DNA of 15,906 nt from an uncultured Alphaproteobacteria bacterium (GCA_903860855.1 CAIOSF010000185.1:1-15906); one strand, 5' to 3'; positions 5,852-14,355 are shown, counted from the first letter of the stretch. Notes: generated from the letters alone by a model not told the origin. Translations and numbers: made by a program.

Positions 5852-8482
5852 ATGAAAAAATTATTGATTGTAGAGTCACCAGCCAAAGCAAAAACTATTG
5901 GCAAGTATTTAGGAAAAGATTTTCAGGTCCTCGCCTCCTATGGCCATGTGAGGTCTATACCATCCCGCAATCATGCAGTTCGTCCTGAAATGAACTTTGA
6001 AATAGATTACGAAGTTATTTCAAAAACCGATAGAAATAAAAAGCAAAACAAGGACAGTAAGGAAAAGGATAAAAAGGTAGAGAAAAAAGGCAAAAAAGAC
6101 TCAGCCAGTCCTAGCCAAGAAACAGAGAAAAAATTAGATAGACACCTTGAAGAAATAGCTAATGCAGCAAAAAAAAGCGATGCCATATACCTAGCACCGG
6201 ACCCTGACCGCGAAGGGGAAGCGATATCATGGCACATACGAGAACTCCTTAAACAACACAATGCACTCAAAGATAACGTGCCAGTACATCGTGTCGCATT
6301 CCACTCCATCACCAAAAAAGCAATAGAAGAGGCGATAAAGAATCCTCGCGAGATAGATATGAATCTAGTAAGGGCACAACAAACTAGGCAGGCTCTAGAT
6401 TATCTTGTAGGCTTTACCATATCGCCGATACTATGGCGCAAGCTACCAGGTAGCAAATCAGCTGGAAGAGTTCAGTCCGTAGCTCTGCGTCTGCTATGCG
6501 ATAGAGAAGCAGAAATTCGCGCTTTTATCTCGAAAGAATACTGGAGTATATTTCTCGAGTGCCAAAAAGATGGAACCAATTTTAAAGCTGGATTGGCAGA
6601 ATATCGCGGCGAAAAGCTTGGTAAACACGATATAGGTTCACAAGAACAAGCCAACGAAATGCTGGCATACCTGAACCAACAAAGCTTTGCTATCTCTAGC
6701 GTAGAGAAGAAACAGAGTAAGAAAAGTCCAAGCCCTCCTTTCACCACTTCAACAATGTTACAGGATGCCTCTAGAAAACTTGGATATAGCGCAGCAAAAA
6801 CAAGTAAATTGGCTCAAAAGCTGTATGAAGGCGTCAACATAGATGGTCAGCCAATTGGTATTATAACATATATGAGAACAGATAGCGTGATGATATCTAG
6901 TGACGCTATAGATCAGATCCGTAGCCTGGTAAATACAAAATTTGGAAAAAAATATTTACCAGATAGTAACAGAATATTTAAAACTAAGAGCAAGAACGCT
7001 CAGGAAGCTCATGAAGCAATTCGCCCAACTAATCCAGACTTTACCCCAGAATATGTCAGGTCATTTCTAGAGAACGACCATTTTCGCCTCTATGAGTTGA
7101 TATGGCGCAGAGCGGTAGCCAGTCAAATGGCCGATGCTCTATTTGATAATACCTTATGCAAAATAACTGACAATAATAAGGGGGACTGCCTCTTCCGCGT
7201 CAACGGTAGAGTTACGCTGTTTAAGGGTTTTTATGAGGTATACGACGATTCAGAAGAGGGGACCAAGGGAGAGGAAAGCGATCTTCAAAAACTACCAAAA
7301 CTCACAGAAGGAGATGCATTGGCAGTTGAAAAAATCACACCAACTCAGCACTTCACCCAGGCACCTCCCCGCTATAACGAGGCCAGTTTAGTCAAAAAAA
7401 TGGAGGAATTAGGGATTGGACGACCATCAACCTATGCTACAATTATCTCGATCCTACAACAGCGTAGTTATGCAAAACTTGAAAGCAAAAGGTTTTTTGC
7501 CGAAGATAGGGGAGAGTTGGTCAATGCATTCTTGGTAAACTTCTTCAATAAATATGTGCAATATGATTTTACCGCAAACCTTGAGGATGAACTTGATTCA
7601 ATTGCTTGCGGTGAGATAGATCAAATAGCAACTTTGAGTAATTTTTGGCAACCATTTAAAAACCAATCGAATGAGGTCATGGGACTGCCAACTGAAAGTA
7701 TCCTTCATAATATAGAAGACTACTTGGCCGATTATATTTTTGAAAAAGGAGAGAAAAAATGCCCCATATGCAAGGAAGGAAATCTCAACCTGCGCAATGG
7801 TAAGTTCGGCTCTTACATATCATGCTCACGATATCCAGATTGCTCCTATAAACGGAAGATGCATGAAGCGAGCGAGGCATCAGAGGATGGTGAGGGCTCA
7901 GAACCAAGAAATCCAAGTATGTTCCCTAAAGATCTTGGCGATACTGAGAATGGCACGGTATTCCTCAATGTTGGCCCATATGGACCTTACTTCAGAGTTA
8001 TGAAAGATAATAAGCAGGTCAAGATCACTTCTTTGCCAAAAGGCATTGCTCTTGATAGTGCGGATCTAAATCTAGCGGAGAGAGTCCTAAGTCTACCGAA
8101 GGAAATTGGAAAATATAATGGTGAGGTTGTGACCGTTGGTATAGGGAGGTTTGGACCTTATGCCTGCTGCGATAAAAAGTTCTATTCTATCAAACTGCCA
8201 AATCAAATGGATATATTTGACGTAACTATAGATCAAGCCATAAAGGTAATAGAGAGCAAACTTCAGAAAGAAGCAGAAAGAAGTGGCGCTGAAAATAGCG
8301 GCTCCTCACGGACTAGTCCTTCAGATGACAAAACTATAACCAATACAGCAAAGCCGACCGCGACAAAAGGCAAGGCAAGCAGGGTTAAAGGTAGTAAAAA
8401 CGATAAGAATGAGGAAAAAGGTGGTACAGAGAATACGGAGAAAACAAAGCGTCAGAGTAAAAGCAAGGCCCCTGCCCAATGA
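5852..8482 (+). CDS. topA: DNA topoisomerase I (type IA)
   Basis: 876 aa. The N-terminal Toprim domain starts LLIVESPAKAKTIGKYLG and carries the metal-binding DPDREGEAISWH (Asp117, Asp119, Glu121). The catalytic tyrosine is Tyr340 in GIITYMRTDS. Other family blocks are GSKSAGRVQSVALRLL, QEAHEAIRPT and PPRYNEASLVKKMEELGIGRPSTYATI. A C-terminal four-cysteine zinc module (Cys637, Cys640, Cys658, Cys664) is followed by topoisomerase C-terminal repeats (for example LNVGPYGPYFRV and VGIGRFGPYACC) and a Lys/Ser/Thr-rich tail. It relaxes negative supercoils, preventing hypernegative DNA behind RNA polymerase. Unusual: about 37 extra residues rich in Lys, Asp and Glu (roughly 59-95) interrupt the Toprim domain between EVISKTD and LEEIANAAKKSDAIYLA. 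First gene of the topA-dnaG-rpoD run; dnaG starts 27 bp after it. Confidence 0.97.
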   Translation: MKKLLIVESPAKAKTIGKYLGKDFQVLASYGHVRSIPSRNHAVRPEMNFEIDYEVISKTDRNKKQNKDSKEKDKKVEKKGKKDSASPSQETEKKLDRHLEEIANAAKKSDAIYLAPDPDREGEAISWHIRELLKQHNALKDNVPVHRVAFHSITKKAIEEAIKNPREIDMNLVRAQQTRQALDYLVGFTISPILWRKLPGSKSAGRVQSVALRLLCDREAEIRAFISKEYWSIFLECQKDGTNFKAGLAEYRGEKLGKHDIGSQEQANEMLAYLNQQSFAISSVEKKQSKKSPSPPFTTSTMLQDASRKLGYSAAKTSKLAQKLYEGVNIDGQPIGIITYMRTDSVMISSDAIDQIRSLVNTKFGKKYLPDSNRIFKTKSKNAQEAHEAIRPTNPDFTPEYVRSFLENDHFRLYELIWRRAVASQMADALFDNTLCKITDNNKGDCLFRVNGRVTLFKGFYEVYDDSEEGTKGEESDLQKLPKLTEGDALAVEKITPTQHFTQAPPRYNEASLVKKMEELGIGRPSTYATIISILQQRSYAKLESKRFFAEDRGELVNAFLVNFFNKYVQYDFTANLEDELDSIACGEIDQIATLSNFWQPFKNQSNEVMGLPTESILHNIEDYLADYIFEKGEKKCPICKEGNLNLRNGKFGSYISCSRYPDCSYKRKMHEASEASEDGEGSEPRNPSMFPKDLGDTENGTVFLNVGPYGPYFRVMKDNKQVKITSLPKGIALDSADLNLAERVLSLPKEIGKYNGEVVTVGIGRFGPYACCDKKFYSIKLPNQMDIFDVTIDQAIKVIESKLQKEAERSGAENSGSSRTSPSDDKTITNTAKPTATKGKASRVKGSKNDKNEEKGGTENTEKTKRQSKSKAPAQ

Positions 8483-8509
8483 ATCACTTTCAGGTGGTAT
8501 AACGATTGA

Positions 8510-10504
8510 ATGCATAATTATCTCGAGCTCATAAAAGAAAGAGTAAAAGTTGTAGAATATATAGGTCGCTATGTCAATCTAAAGCATAAGAGTGGCGGTG
8601 AATACGTGGGGCGCTGCCCATTCCACGAAGAAAAGACCGCATCGTTTACCGTCAGCACAAATAAATCGTTCTTTCACTGCTTTGGCTGTAGCGCCCATGG
8701 GGACGTCGTGGCGTTCGCAGCCCAGCATCACAGACTTAGTTATAAAGAAGCCATGCAGAAACTGGCGGATGAGTATGGGATTGCCAACAAAAGCAAAACA
8801 GAGGACTGGAAAGAAAGAAAGTATGCTGAAATTTATAAGGCACTATCAGAACATTATCATAAGGCCCTCCTTTCAGATCAGGGAAAAATTGCTCGCACAT
8901 ATCTTGAAAAACGAGGAATGACTGAGTCCATTTGGTGGCAGTATAAATTGGGTTGGGCTGGAACAGAGAGTAAGAAGTGGATGCTGCAGAATTTTGAGCA
9001 AAAAGATCTGATATTCAGCAAAGCCCTAATCCAAAAAAGCGATTACATCTTCAACCCATTTCAGAATCGTCTAATATTTCCGATAAAATGGCGAGATAAT
9101 ATCATAGCCTTTGGAGGTCGTAGTCTCAATGACGAACTAAAGCCAAAGTATCTCAATTCCAGCGATAGCATACTATTCCAAAAGGGCAAAATCCTATATG
9201 GCTTATACAGCGACTTCGTGCCCAGTGCCAAAAACATTAGCAATAGTACAGAAGATAATAATCCAGAGTCAATAACCAAGTTTAACGACAGTAAATTAGT
9301 GGTGGTAGTCGAGGGTTACATGGATGTATTAGCAATGGCGAACGAGGGGTTTAAAAATGTTGTTGCACCCTTAGGTACAGGCATGACCATCGATCAAATA
9401 AATCTGCTATGGCAAAAATTTCAGAAAATAATATTTTGTTTTGATAATGATTTAGCTGGTCAAAATGCGATGTATAGAGTTGCGAATCTTGTCTGGAAAC
9501 ATTTAACTCCCGACAAATCGATTCGTTTTGTCCAGTTGGTTGATGGCAAGGACCCAGACGAAGTAATCACTTCCAAAGGAGCGAGTCATCTAGTTGATGC
9601 CTTGACCAATTCTCAACACATAGTTGATTTTTTGTTTGATAAGATGACAGCTGAATATGATCTATCAACCATGGAAGCCAGAGCATCTTTTCGTGACAGA
9701 CTGCGCAAAATGGCCATTCAACACAAAGATCTTAACTTTGAGTACCAGAGAGAACTTGGCAAAAAGCTTTGGTCTCTAACCTCTGCTAAAACTGACAGGG
9801 AGAAAGAATATAAACACTCAAAATGGCCGAATGAAGACAGCAATAATAACAAAATAGACTGGCAAAATGGCGATAAACACGGGGAAAGTTGTTATAAACA
9901 AATATCTACTTATGGCAGAAAATACACGACAAGTAGAGGAGAATATAACCCCAACACGGCAATAGCGGCTATTCCATCGGTCAAGAAGACACCTTATAGC
10001 CATCACCTCGTCGCCATGCTGAAGGCTTTGATGATCAGAGTTCCATCAGAAAAACTTGAAGAGATCGCATCTCTTGATATTGACAATGAGGATTTAGCTA
10101 TAGTGCGCGATATTATTATAAATGAAGCCATTACTAATACACAGCAAATGGAGCCAAAGTTAGAGCAGGAAGAACAAGAAGATGGTGATGGGCAAATGGA
10201 TACAATGGCTATAGATCTATTCTTGGATAAAATCCCCGCCCATTGTCACACAGACAAGCAAATAGAACAGGTCAAAAAAGCTGTTAATTATGTAAAAGAT
10301 TTCTCCCTACCAGAGCTAAAAGCTGATAACGTTGCAGGAATAATTGACAGATGTGTTTTATTGCATAACTTATTCAGTCTACAGCATCAGATTAAACAGG
10401 TCAGCAAAAGGCTATTGTTATGTCCGGATGCCGAGCTGGAGACAAAGTTACTAACCCTCAAGAAACATGAATTGCAATTGCAAATGAGCATCTCTACACT
10501 TTAG
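8510..10504 (+). CDS. dnaG: DNA primase
   Basis: 664 aa. N-terminal CHC2 zinc-binding domain with Cys36, His39, Cys57 and Cys60 (RCPFHEEKTASF, FFHCFGCSAHGDV). Primase catalytic core follows with the Toprim glutamate in VVVVEGYMDV (Glu268), then APLGTGMT and IIFCFDNDLAGQNA (Asp312, Asp314). The usual FDGD is FDND here. A low-complexity linker rich in Asn, Lys and Gly (about 435-485) leads to a C-terminal helicase-binding region of weak similarity. It makes RNA primers for the replisome together with DnaB. Extra residues (about 242-263) lie between LYGLYSDF and LVVVVEGYMD, where most primases have a short helix; the DNA there may be a decayed repeat copy. Start: ATG with AGGTGG 12 nt upstream. 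Adjacent to rpoD, as in many bacteria. Confidence 0.96.
   Translation: MHNYLELIKERVKVVEYIGRYVNLKHKSGGEYVGRCPFHEEKTASFTVSTNKSFFHCFGCSAHGDVVAFAAQHHRLSYKEAMQKLADEYGIANKSKTEDWKERKYAEIYKALSEHYHKALLSDQGKIARTYLEKRGMTESIWWQYKLGWAGTESKKWMLQNFEQKDLIFSKALIQKSDYIFNPFQNRLIFPIKWRDNIIAFGGRSLNDELKPKYLNSSDSILFQKGKILYGLYSDFVPSAKNISNSTEDNNPESITKFNDSKLVVVVEGYMDVLAMANEGFKNVVAPLGTGMTIDQINLLWQKFQKIIFCFDNDLAGQNAMYRVANLVWKHLTPDKSIRFVQLVDGKDPDEVITSKGASHLVDALTNSQHIVDFLFDKMTAEYDLSTMEARASFRDRLRKMAIQHKDLNFEYQRELGKKLWSLTSAKTDREKEYKHSKWPNEDSNNNKIDWQNGDKHGESCYKQISTYGRKYTTSRGEYNPNTAIAAIPSVKKTPYSHHLVAMLKALMIRVPSEKLEEIASLDIDNEDLAIVRDIIINEAITNTQQMEPKLEQEEQEDGDGQMDTMAIDLFLDKIPAHCHTDKQIEQVKKAVNYVKDFSLPELKADNVAGIIDRCVLLHNLFSLQHQIKQVSKRLLLCPDAELETKLLTLKKHELQLQMSISTL
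9221..9303 (+). repeat. Candidate decayed repeat copy inside dnaG
   Basis: Short words of the repeat family occur in the right order: CCCAG, GCAATAG, ACAGAAG, GAGTCAATAACCAAG (compare AAGTCAAACCGAAG), CGACAGTA and TTAGTGG. The span is similar to the ubiG copy, and it coincides with residues that look extra compared with typical DnaG. The first half is read in the same frame as the ubiG and lipB copies, and the second half is shifted by one base. Each match is short, so this is tentative. Confidence 0.3.
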
Positions 10505-10533
10505 ATGATGTTTCTTGGTCTCTAGTCAACTTA

Positions 10534-10584
10534 ATACCAGCATCGCCGAGCAACATATTAGTGGTTAAAAGCGGGAACTGGTAT
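10534..10584 (+). repeat. Dispersed palindromic repeat, copy 3 (dnaG-rpoD gap)
   Basis: Perfect terminal inverted repeat ATACCAG (10534-10540) / CTGGTAT (10578-10584), extendable to CTTAATACCAG / CTGGTATATAAG with one extra base. The right part TTAGTGGTTAAAAGCGGGAA matches the right module of copies 6 and 7. The left part resembles copy 2 instead, so copies 2 and 3 form a shorter subtype. It starts 29 bp after the dnaG stop, between dnaG and rpoD. Confidence 0.7.
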
Positions 10585-10654
10585 ATAAGTTGTGGTTTGC
10601 AATTAGTAGCCCGAATGAATAGCAAGCTTCTTATTTTTATAAAAAAGAGGATTA

Positions 10655-12568
10655 ATGTCTGAAAAGAAAAGCGAAAAAAAGAGCGATAAACCAATTGAAG
10701 AGTCCCTGCGCGGTTTGGTGCGCAAGGGAAAGGATGCTGGCTATATCACCTATAATGACCTTAATAAAGCATTAGCAGGAGATGCAGGCGTAGAAAAAAT
10801 TGATGAAGCCATAACATTTTTTAACGACATAGGTGTTCAACTCACAGATGGCGATAAAGATCTGGAGGAGGCAAGGGAGATCTTCGCTCAGGAACCAGAA
10901 GAGGGAGAATTTGAGGCTGAAAAAGTTGCAGATGAACCATCCGACATCAGGAGCGACGATCCAGTCCGCATGTATTTGCGAGAAATGGGTTATCGCGTTT
11001 TACTTACCCGTGATGGTGAGGTAGAAGTTGCCCGCAAGATCGAAGATGGGCGTTATCAGCGCATGCGCTGCCTATGCTCCACCCCCCTCATGCTCAAACA
11101 GATCTGTGATTGGTACAGCGGCCTGGTCAATAGGACGATACTGCTCAGAGACGTAGTAGACTTAGATGCGATGTACTCTAAAGAATTCAATCATGACGCG
11201 TTCAGCGAGGGTATAGATAGAACGCAAGAGGTAGAAGGAGATGATCTCGACGATGATAGCACAGAAGGAGATGGAGAAAATGAGGATGACAAAAAAGGTG
11301 ATGAAGATTCAAATAGCGCATCATTACTTAGTATGGAAAATGCTCTTTATCCCAAAATGCTAGAGACACTGGAAAAAGTAGCTGATCTAGCCAAATCTGC
11401 CCTCAATATACAACAAGAACGAGCGAAAATTTATACTGATGGTCAAGCAATCCTGCCAAAAAATCAAGGATATGACGAGATTTTACTCGAAATAGGCCAA
11501 AAAATGGAGACTATCAGACTATCCGAAAACACGGTGGATAGCATATTAGAAAGGCTTTATGGCTGGAGCAAGAAGATCGTTGGGATGGAAGGCGAATTGT
11601 TAAAAACTGCCGCAAGCATGGGGGTGAACAGGCAGGAGTTCCTAGATTTGTATAATAATAGCAGCGATTTACTCCTATCGATAAAATCATCTAATCAACC
11701 TAAGTATAAAAGACTCTATGAAGAGCATTACCTGAAGATTGCCGAGTTGGTCCAAAAACTCCGTAGTTTTGCCGCTGAAATAGTCCTTGATATACCAACT
11801 TTTAAACAATTGATCCTTGCATTACAACGAGCTGAGAAATCAGTGAACAAGGCGAAGAAAGAAATGATAGAGGCTAATTTACGCCTTGTGATCTCGATAG
11901 CAAAGAAGTATGCAAACAGGGGATTACAGTTTCTGGATTTAATTCAAGAAGGCAACATAGGCCTTATGAAGGCGGTAGAGAAGTTTGAATATCGTCGTGG
12001 CTATAAATTTTCTACCTATGCCACTTGGTGGATTCGTCAAGCAATCACGAGATCAATAGCAGATCAGGCAAGGACAATCAGAATTCCAGTTCATATGATT
12101 GAGACGATCAATAAGATTCTGCGGACGTCAAAGCAAATTGTCCATGAGGTGGGGCGCGAACCAACCCCTGAAGAAATAGCTACCAAGCTCGGCATGGCAG
12201 TCGATAAAGTACGAAAAGTCCTCAAAATCGCCAAGGAGCCTATGAGTCTGGATAATCCGGTCGGAGATGATGAAGCTAGCGTTCTTGCTGATTTTATCGA
12301 AGACAAAAACGCTCTCCAACCAATTGATGCAGCCGTGAGATCAAACTTACGGGAGGTTACGACTAGGGTTTTGGCATCGCTAACTCCCAGGGAGGAAAGA
12401 GTACTACGTATGAGATTTGGTATAGGTATGAATACAGATCATACCCTGGAAGAAGTTGGGAGACAGTTCAATGTTACTAGAGAAAGAATTCGCCAGATTG
12501 AGGCCAAAGCATTACGTAAACTCCGTAGACCCAATAGATCGAAAAAACTCAAGGGATTTTCGAGCTGA
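10655..12568 (+). CDS. rpoD: RNA polymerase primary sigma factor RpoD (sigma70)
   Basis: 637 aa. Region 1.1-like start ([23 protein letters not shown]), region 1.2 ([13 protein letters not shown]), then a non-conserved stretch with a strongly acidic run (about 190-220, many Asp/Glu). Regions 2.1-2.4 follow from about residue 405 ([50 protein letters not shown]), then region 3, and region 4.2 ([20 protein letters not shown]) near the C-terminus. Presence of region 1.1 and the large non-conserved insert identify a primary, not an alternative, sigma factor. It directs core polymerase to housekeeping promoters. The ATG is preceded by AAGAGG, four bases upstream. ubiG starts 20 bp after its stop. 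Confidence 0.97.
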   Translation: MSEKKSEKKSDKPIEESLRGLVRKGKDAGYITYNDLNKALAGDAGVEKIDEAITFFNDIGVQLTDGDKDLEEAREIFAQEPEEGEFEAEKVADEPSDIRSDDPVRMYLREMGYRVLLTRDGEVEVARKIEDGRYQRMRCLCSTPLMLKQICDWYSGLVNRTILLRDVVDLDAMYSKEFNHDAFSEGIDRTQEVEGDDLDDDSTEGDGENEDDKKGDEDSNSASLLSMENALYPKMLETLEKVADLAKSALNIQQERAKIYTDGQAILPKNQGYDEILLEIGQKMETIRLSENTVDSILERLYGWSKKIVGMEGELLKTAASMGVNRQEFLDLYNNSSDLLLSIKSSNQPKYKRLYEEHYLKIAELVQKLRSFAAEIVLDIPTFKQLILALQRAEKSVNKAKKEMIEANLRLVISIAKKYANRGLQFLDLIQEGNIGLMKAVEKFEYRRGYKFSTYATWWIRQAITRSIADQARTIRIPVHMIETINKILRTSKQIVHEVGREPTPEEIATKLGMAVDKVRKVLKIAKEPMSLDNPVGDDEASVLADFIEDKNALQPIDAAVRSNLREVTTRVLASLTPREERVLRMRFGIGMNTDHTLEEVGRQFNVTRERIRQIEAKALRKLRRPNRSKKLKGFSS

Positions 12569-12578
12569 TGATCAGTAT

Positions 12579-12583
12579 GAGGT
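12579..12583 (+). promoter_or_regulatory. Ribosome binding site of ubiG, supports the GTG start
   Basis: GAGGT lies five bases before the GTG at 12589. A second GTG at 12598 has no such site at correct distance, so the 12589 start is preferred. Confidence 0.6.
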
Positions 12584-12588
12584 AAAAA

Positions 12589-13422
12589 GTGCCTAGGGTG
12601 ATTAGCGAAGGAGAGACAACATCTAGCGATCTAGAAGTAAAAAAATTCGCTACAATCGATTGGTGGGATGAGAATGGCAGCATGGCTATGCTCCACTGCC
12701 TCAACCCGTTGCGTTTAGATTACATACTGGAGTGGATTGGGAAATCAGATCTTATACAAATTCCCAAATGCAATAGACAAGCCCACATGGAATGGACGCA
12801 AGTCAAAGGCAAAGTCAAATTAAACAGTACAAGGAACGATGGACAGAGTTTAAAACTTTCTGGCGTAAATGTTCTGGATATTGGCTGTGGTGCGGGAATA
12901 TTATCCATTCCACTTGCTAGGCTTGGGGCTCATGTAACTGGAATTGACACATCGGAAGAGGCTATAGCTACAGCAAAAAATTATAGCAAAGAACTTGGTC
13001 TCAATATTGATTTTAGGAAAACCGCTATAGAGGCATATCATAGGCATGAGCTAGAAACCTATGATATGATAACAGCTCTTGAAGTCATTGAACATGTAGA
13101 AAACCTAGAGCTATTTCTCCATTGTTGCTGGCAGATATTAAGAAAAAACGGTCTTCTCTTTATTTCATCTATTAGCCGAACGGTAAGGTCGTTTTTAAAA
13201 GCAATAGTGGCAGCAGAGTATCTCTTAGGTATAGTACCCAAAGGTATGCATAGTTGGCAGAAATTCGTGTCTCCTCTGGAAATAATAAATGCATTACCCC
13301 AATCTCATACAGTGTTGATGAATCTGAGCGGTGTAGGGGTACAATTGACTCGTAACGGCTATGGCTTTGGTCTGACCGATGATGTTAACGTCAACTATAT
13401 AATGTGTCTCAGAAAAGCCTAG
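12589..13422 (+). CDS. ubiG: Ubiquinone biosynthesis O-methyltransferase UbiG, with an in-frame repeat insertion
   Basis: 277 aa from a GTG with GAGGT five bases upstream. The family N-terminus is clear: WWDENGSMAMLHCLNPLRLD (25-44; usual form WWDxxGxFxPLHxxNPxRL). The SAM-binding motif I is VLDIGCGAGIL (95-105), followed by the acidic GIDTSEEAI and the post-motif ALEVIEHVE. Both O-methylations of ubiquinone synthesis are carried out by this SAM-dependent enzyme. Between helix LDYILEWIGKSD and motif I there are about 30 residues that UbiG normally lacks, from about 56 to 85, including PKCNRQAHMEWTQVKGKVK. The DNA coding for them is repeat copy 4. The insertion precedes the Rossmann core, in a place likely to be a surface loop, so the enzyme is probably still active; this is inference. 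Confidence 0.93.
   Translation: MPRVISEGETTSSDLEVKKFATIDWWDENGSMAMLHCLNPLRLDYILEWIGKSDLIQIPKCNRQAHMEWTQVKGKVKLNSTRNDGQSLKLSGVNVLDIGCGAGILSIPLARLGAHVTGIDTSEEAIATAKNYSKELGLNIDFRKTAIEAYHRHELETYDMITALEVIEHVENLELFLHCCWQILRKNGLLFISSISRTVRSFLKAIVAAEYLLGIVPKGMHSWQKFVSPLEIINALPQSHTVLMNLSGVGVQLTRNGYGFGLTDDVNVNYIMCLRKA
12755..12843 (+). repeat. Dispersed palindromic repeat, copy 4 (inside ubiG, in frame)
   Basis: Left part TACAAATTCCCAAATGCAAT aligns with copy 1, and CCCACATGGAATGGACGCAAG (12783 on) matches the CCCACAT-AATGG-CG module of copies 6 and 7. It continues with AAGTCAAA modules and ends in ACAGTACAAGGAAC-GATGG, a worn form of the right module CAGTAGTGAAATCAGGAACTGG. About 89 bp. It contains no stop in the ubiG frame and encodes CNRQ...VKGKVKLN, which parallels CNRQ...VKPQVKSN encoded by copy 5 in lipB. 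Confidence 0.75.
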
Positions 13423-13455
13423 AAGAGCAAACGTGAATGGTATCGATACGACAAA

Positions 13456-14355
13456 GTGCAAACTTTAAATAACAATACTATACTAAAAACACCTATGGAG
13501 ATCCTTAGTCTCCATAACATTGAGGTGATCCAGCAAGATGAATTGGTTGATTATCTTGATGCGGTTTCATTCATGGAAAAGCGTGTAGCCGATATACTGG
13601 ATAAAGAAGCAAAGCAGCTTTTATGGTTCGTCCAACATGATCATGTTTATACCGCTGGTACTGGAACCTCGGAAGCAGAATTACTTCAGTTACCTAATAT
13701 ATCTCCTAATAATATGCCTCTAAGTTCATCAAGCCACCAGAGCAATATCACTCCACAGAAAATAACTCTACATCGCACTGGTCGTGGCGGTAAGATTACC
13801 TACCATGGACCAGGTCAGCTTATAGTTTATATCATGCTGAATATCTTAGAGCTGCATGATGGTAAACCAGATGTACGCCTTTTTATCAAACAAGTAGAGA
13901 ATTGGTTGATAGACGCTATGGTTACGATCGGCATAGTCGGCAAAATTATTGAGCAATATCCCGGTGTATGGGTGAGTACAGACTCACATGTAATAAATAC
14001 AATGGACACATGTAATAGACAAACCGAAGGTGAAGTCAAACCCCAGGTGAAGTCAAATGTAGTGAATGGATCGAAGAAGAAATCAAGCATAAGGGAGGCT
14101 GTACATGATAGGGGTAATGGCTATGAAAAATTAGCAGCCATCGGCATAAGAATACGCCGGTGGATTAGTTATCATGGAGTAGCGATCAACATAGAGCCAG
14201 ATCTCAAATATTTTAATGAGATCACTCCCTGCGGCATAACAGAGCATGGCTATGGAGTGACGTCCATGGAAAAACTCGGACTTTATAATCGCAATATGAT
14301 GAAAGACCTGAGCGGTATTTTACTAAAATCATTTGTTGAGATTTTTCTAAAATAG
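13456..14355 (+). CDS. lipB: Lipoyl(octanoyl) transferase LipB, with two insertions
   Basis: 299 aa from the GTG at 13456, or 286 aa from the ATG at 13495 (codon 14). The latter gives the usual LipB N-terminus length; neither has a good Shine-Dalgarno. Family motifs are HRTGRGGKITYHGPGQLIVY (106-125), the catalytic lysine Lys225 in KLAAIGIRIRRWISYHG, and the catalytic Cys259 in ITPCGITEHG. LipB moves octanoate from acyl carrier protein to lipoyl domains of 2-oxoacid dehydrogenases and GcvH. The protein is much longer than E. coli LipB (213 aa). One extra segment (about 81-101, Ser/Asn/Gln-rich) precedes the GRGG block. A second (about 179-212) lies between GVWV and the Lys225 motif and is encoded by repeat copy 5. 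All catalytic residues are intact, so activity is likely. Confidence 0.94.
   Translation: MQTLNNNTILKTPMEILSLHNIEVIQQDELVDYLDAVSFMEKRVADILDKEAKQLLWFVQHDHVYTAGTGTSEAELLQLPNISPNNMPLSSSSHQSNITPQKITLHRTGRGGKITYHGPGQLIVYIMLNILELHDGKPDVRLFIKQVENWLIDAMVTIGIVGKIIEQYPGVWVSTDSHVINTMDTCNRQTEGEVKPQVKSNVVNGSKKKSSIREAVHDRGNGYEKLAAIGIRIRRWISYHGVAINIEPDLKYFNEITPCGITEHGYGVTSMEKLGLYNRNMMKDLSGILLKSFVEIFLK
13992..14093 (+). repeat. Dispersed palindromic repeat, copy 5 (inside lipB, in frame)
   Basis: Contains TGTAATAGACAAA followed by CCGAAGGTGAAGTCAAA, which is identical or nearly so to copies 6 and 7, then a second unit AGGTGAAGTCAAA and a right module starting GTAGTGAA. The end ATCAAGCATAAG resembles the right end of copy 6 (AACTAGCATAAG). 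Borders are approximate because the terminal TACCAG/CTGGTA is worn. It is read without stops and encodes CNRQTEGEVKPQVKSN. Confidence 0.7.

Noticed and set aside
5381..13720. 15-base identity TAATAATATGCCTCT at 5381 and 13706
   Set aside because: AT-rich and isolated, with no extended similarity around it; likely chance.
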